A DNA stretch of 10,427 bases from an uncultured Bacteroidales bacterium (GTDB lineage Bacteria; Bacteroidota; Bacteroidia; Bacteroidales; UBA932). The stretch's first letter is position 1. Every line of letters begins with the position of its first letter. The DNA is taken from NCBI GenBank assembly GCA_946187365.1, contig CAMHRD010000017.1, positions 1 through 10,427 of the forward strand, given 5' to 3'. The translations under genes and the position numbers were made by a program. This document shows positions 8,052 through 10,427 of this stretch, one piece after another. The notes under the pieces were generated by a model. That model ran no database searches and had not been told where the DNA came from. It was given only the letters and a program-made list of their open reading frames with translations.

Positions 8052-8783
8052 CTATTTTCCGTTAATACCTTCAAGCATTGGGACAAAGCTTGCAACGCCA
8101 ATATCCTCTGCCCTGTAACGCCCCTCATCTACTCTGGTTATAACCTTGAGCATCTGCATCTTCTCCCTGCCCTGCGCTCCGTTTTCCACATCTACCGGAA
8201 TTACCAGACGGGCACCCACCTTAAGCTGCTCCAGCAGTTTCTGGGGTATGTGAGGAGCCCCGCAAGTTACAACAATACCGTCAAAAGGGGCCTCTGAGGG
8301 GAGTCCGAGATAACCATCTCCCAGATAGAGATGGAACTTTCCGGAGTTTATGTTGGTTGGGGTTTGGGCGGCAAGTTCCTCATCTAAAAAGAGATAGCCG
8401 GCGGCCTCCAGGTTGGAGACGGCTATTGGGAAGAGTTCTGCCTGCCTTTCAATGGAGAAAACCTCCGCTCCCAGGTAGAAGAGTACGGCGCTCTGGTAGC
8501 CGCAGCCGGTTCCAATTTCCAGTATGCGGTCTCCGGGTTTGAAGTTAAGCAGCTGGGTCTCAAGGGCTACGGTGGAGGGCTGTGAGATGGTTTGAGCGGC
8601 TCCTATTGCAACTGGGGTGTCTTTGTAGGCAAAATCCTCCAGCCCCTCCTCCACAAAGAGGTGGCGGGGAACGGCTCCAATGGCCTTCAGCACCCTCTCT
8701 TCAAAGCGTCCGCTCTCCCTAAGTTGCTGAACCAAAAGATTTCTCCTTCCCTTATGCAAAAGTGTATCCCGGTTATCTCTCAT
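8052..8783 (-). CDS. pcm: Protein-L-isoaspartate O-methyltransferase
   Basis: SAM-dependent methyltransferase (243 residues) that methylates the side-chain carboxyl of L-isoaspartyl residues in age-damaged proteins, starting their repair. Visible landmarks: PRHLFV (39-44), the family motif QTISQPS (64-70) followed by TVALETQLL, the SAM-binding motif I ILEIGTGCG (87-95), the acidic loop IERQ (111-114), LGDGYLG (154-160), and the C-terminal FVPM (233-236). It is about 35 residues longer than the E. coli enzyme. Part of this is an insertion at about 129-150, between the motif I half and the GDG loop. The ATG at 8783 is preceded by a G-run and a candidate -7 box. It is the first gene of the minus-strand cluster with the MBL hydrolase, uvrA and the nucleoside kinase. 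Confidence 0.94.
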   Translation of the reverse strand: MRDNRDTLLHKGRRNLLVQQLRESGRFEERVLKAIGAVPRHLFVEEGLEDFAYKDTPVAIGAAQTISQPSTVALETQLLNFKPGDRILEIGTGCGYQSAVLFYLGAEVFSIERQAELFPIAVSNLEAAGYLFLDEELAAQTPTNINSGKFHLYLGDGYLGLPSEAPFDGIVVTCGAPHIPQKLLEQLKVGARLVIPVDVENGAQGREKMQMLKVITRVDEGRYRAEDIGVASFVPMLEGINGK

Positions 8784-8790
8784 TGCCCCC

Positions 8791-8798
8791 CAAAGGTA
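8791..8798 (-). promoter_or_regulatory. Candidate -7 promoter element for the pcm-MBL-uvrA operon
   Basis: The minus strand reads TACCTTTG here, matching the Bacteroidetes -7 consensus TAnnTTTG, with only 7 bases (a G-run then CA) between it and the pcm ATG. No TTTG -33 box is obvious at the expected spacing. Transcription starting a few bases downstream of this box would leave almost no 5' leader. The 92-base divergent spacer (8784-8875) is otherwise AT-rich, with no palindromic operator or riboswitch that I can recognise. Confidence 0.4.
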
Positions 8799-8822
8799 CT
8801 CTATTTTATCTGAGGGTAATGC

Positions 8823-8853
8823 TTTTTTAGAAGGTAATTATTTATTAAATTTG
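8823..8853 (+). promoter_or_regulatory. Candidate Bacteroidetes promoter for the deoxynucleoside kinase
   Basis: TAAATTTG at 8846-8853 matches the -7 consensus TAnnTTTG exactly. A T-run at 8823-8828 lies about 19 bases upstream, where the -33 TTTG box is expected, and matches it in three of four bases. The start codon is 22 bases downstream of the -7 box, leaving room for a short leader. It faces away from the pcm promoter candidate in the same 92-base spacer. Confidence 0.5.
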
Positions 8854-8875
8854 TCTAGTACTTAAATCTTACGTT

Positions 8876-9496
8876 ATGCATATAGGAATTGCAGGCAACA
8901 TTGGCAGCGGAAAGACTACGCTGACCTCTCTTTTGGCCAAGAATATGGGTTGGACCCCTAAGTATGAACCGGTTGAGAACAACCCTTATCTGGAAGATTT
9001 TTATAACGACATGCCTCGTTGGTCTTTCAACCTTCAGATTTACTTCCTTAACAAGAGATTCCAGGAGGTTGTGAATATCCGCAATTCCAAAGAAGATGTA
9101 ATTCAGGACCGTACAATCTATGAGGATTCCTGCATATTTGCACCTAATCTGCATAACATGGGACTTATGCCAACCAGAGATTATGAGAACTACAAGGATC
9201 TCTTCTCACTTATGATTTCACTGGTGCAACCGCCTGATCTGATGATTTATCTGCGCTCCTCAATTGAGCACCTCGTATCCAATATTCAAAAGAGAGGAAG
9301 GGCTTACGAGGAGGGAATCCGTTTGGATTATCTCAAAGGATTGAATGATCTTTACGAGGAGTGGAGCAAGACCTACTCAGACGGCAAGCTTCTTATCATA
9401 GACGTAGACAAGCTTGATTTCCAGAATAATCCTAAAGATTTAAGTACAATCATAGACGCCATCCAGGCAGAGCTTGGCGGTTTGTTCAATAAGTAA
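8876..9496 (+). CDS. Deoxynucleoside kinase (dAK/dGK/dCK family)
   Basis: Salvage kinase of 206 residues that phosphorylates a deoxynucleoside to its 5'-monophosphate. It starts directly with the P-loop strand: MHIGIAGNIGSGKTT, Walker A at residues 7-15. EPVENNPYLEDFY (31-43) supplies the catalytic Glu31 and substrate-site residues. QDRTIYED (77-84) is the DR(S/T) motif. The lid is RGRAYEEGI (140-148), with the arginines that contact the phosphates. Length is typical for bacterial members. The sequence fits the deoxyadenosine/deoxyguanosine/deoxycytidine kinase family, not thymidine kinase, but the base preference cannot be read with confidence. It appears monocistronic: divergent from pcm, and ending 3 bases before the stop of the convergent EnvC-like gene, with no terminator hairpin visible. 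Confidence 0.92.
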   Translation: MHIGIAGNIGSGKTTLTSLLAKNMGWTPKYEPVENNPYLEDFYNDMPRWSFNLQIYFLNKRFQEVVNIRNSKEDVIQDRTIYEDSCIFAPNLHNMGLMPTRDYENYKDLFSLMISLVQPPDLMIYLRSSIEHLVSNIQKRGRAYEEGIRLDYLKGLNDLYEEWSKTYSDGKLLIIDVDKLDFQNNPKDLSTIIDAIQAELGGLFNK

Positions 9497-9499
9497 CCG

Positions 9500-10427
9500 T
9501 TACTGCTTGAGCCAGAGTTCTGGGTTTTGCTTTTGCGTGCCGTTCCAGAGTTCAAAGTGGAGCTCTGAACTCTCTTGTTTGGTATCCAGCGTTCCAATGA
9601 GTGCGCCCGTTGCAATCTTCTGACCTGCTTTCACATTCACGCGTCCAAGTTTGCAGTAGAATGTAAAGTATTTGCCATGTTCAACCAGCACGCAGTTGCT
9701 GTAACCCGGAATCACAATCACCTTCTTCACCACTCCCTCATAAACTGAGTATACGTTGCAACCGGTTGGAGCGGAGATGTTTACACCGTTGTTGAAAGGT
9801 AGCTTAACACCTTTGATGGTAGGGTGTGGATGCTCTCCGAATCCCTCAACAATGACTCCGCGCTTAACCGGCCACGGAAGTTTTCCGCGGTTGTTTTCAA
9901 AGGAGCCGCTCAAACGGGCACTCTCCGGTGTCTCTTTGTAAACGGTTGTTTTACCGGTAGTTGTCTTAGACGAGCCTGCAGCCTTCTTTCTCTCCACAGC
10001 AATCGCCTCCGCAATCATCTTCTCTATCTCTCTGTTGAGACGTGCGGCCTGTTCCTTCTTCTGCTTAAGTTCCTGAGTATATTTGGATTGTTGCTTTGCA
10101 AGAGACTTCTCCAGGTTTTTGTTTTTCTCCTGATCCTTCTTGAGCTTGTTGAGTTCCTCCTCTTTAGTGTGCTGAGTCTTACGGTTTTCCGCCTGCAGTT
10201 TGGAGAGTTCGCTCTTTTCCTTCTCCAACTCTGTACTTGCTTCCTTTATCTTTTTAGCCTCGGAGGTGAGGGCCTTGGAGTAATTTTTCAGATAACTCCA
10301 GCGGCGGTAACCCTGCTCAACATTGTTGCTTGCAATGATGTACATAAACCACTTGCGGGAATCGCGGTTGCGGTAAGCTTTGATTACCATCCTTTTATAC
10401 ATCATCTTAAGAGTATCCAACTGCCTT
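9500..10427 (-). CDS. EnvC-like coiled-coil protein with degenerate LytM (M23) domain (5' end missing)
   Basis: C-terminal part of a probable murein hydrolase activator. The frame is open through the right edge, and about 309 residues are visible. The TTG at 10420 is only an internal Leu codon (RQLDTLKMMY), not a start. Numbering from that Leu, 50-145 is a charged, Lys/Glu-rich coiled coil, 148-175 a Ser/Thr-rich linker, and 183-304 a LytM/M23 domain. Active M23 peptidases carry HxxxD and HxH zinc ligands. Here the first motif reads NNGVN (Asn210, Asn214) and the second ELH (Glu286, His288), while the usual YAHL His is replaced in FYCKL. Only one ligand survives, so peptidase activity is unlikely. 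E. coli EnvC, which activates amidases at the division septum, is degenerate in a comparable way. Any signal peptide lies outside the window. Confidence 0.87.
   Translation of the reverse strand, partial: RQLDTLKMMYKRMVIKAYRNRDSRKWFMYIIASNNVEQGYRRWSYLKNYSKALTSEAKKIKEASTELEKEKSELSKLQAENRKTQHTKEEELNKLKKDQEKNKNLEKSLAKQQSKYTQELKQKKEQAARLNREIEKMIAEAIAVERKKAAGSSKTTTGKTTVYKETPESARLSGSFENNRGKLPWPVKRGVIVEGFGEHPHPTIKGVKLPFNNGVNISAPTGCNVYSVYEGVVKKVIVIPGYSNCVLVEHGKYFTFYCKLGRVNVKAGQKIATGALIGTLDTKQESSELHFELWNGTQKQNPELWLKQ

Noticed and set aside
10418..10420. TTG at 10420 as the start of the EnvC-like gene
   Set aside because: The frame continues upstream to the edge and the residues before it fit the coiled-coil family, so the gene is simply cut by the window.

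Overview
The window looks like chromosomal DNA from a member of the Bacteroidales (Bacteroidetes). The encoded proteins resemble family members known from that group: an adenosine-kinase-like PfkB protein, a HAMP-less sensor kinase, a TGS/ThrRS-like nucleoside kinase, a deoxynucleoside kinase and an EnvC-like LytM factor. Three upstream regions also contain the Bacteroidetes -7 promoter octamer TAnnTTTG, and Shine-Dalgarno sequences are weak or absent. I cannot name a genus. Almost every base is coding, and I see no tRNA, rRNA, CRISPR, IS element or prophage gene. This is ordinary core-genome sequence, not an accessory island.

Layout. Left block, plus strand (3-2805): a PfkB sugar/nucleoside kinase cut by the left edge, a sensor histidine kinase whose ATG overlaps the kinase stop by one base, and an OmpR-type response regulator 5 bases further on. 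Middle block, minus strand (8783 down to 2802): protein-L-isoaspartate methyltransferase, a glyoxalase-II-like metallo-beta-lactamase-fold hydrolase, UvrA, and a nucleoside kinase with a degenerate ThrRS-like N-terminus. Spacers in this block are 6, 1 and 26 bases. Right block: a deoxynucleoside kinase on plus (8876-9496), divergent from the methyltransferase across 92 bases, then an EnvC-like coiled-coil/LytM protein on minus, cut by the right edge.

How the genes may work together. The left block is a two-component system tied by translational overlap to a metabolic kinase; its signal and regulon cannot be read from here. The middle block combines protein repair, probable thioester/metabolite detoxification, nucleotide excision repair and nucleoside phosphorylation, which suggests a maintenance operon, but a joint role is inference. 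The two complete nucleoside kinases, plus the adenosine-kinase-like PfkB protein, give the window a nucleoside-salvage flavour. The EnvC-like protein belongs to septal cell-wall remodelling and has lost most LytM zinc ligands, so it is probably a regulator rather than a peptidase.

I did not find a convincing undescribed system. The points most worth a second look are the promoter octamers placed 7-8 bases from start codons (possible leaderless transcripts), the palindromic CTAG in which two convergent genes stop, the PfkB/two-component coupling, and the degenerate enzyme domains in the nucleoside kinase and the EnvC-like protein.
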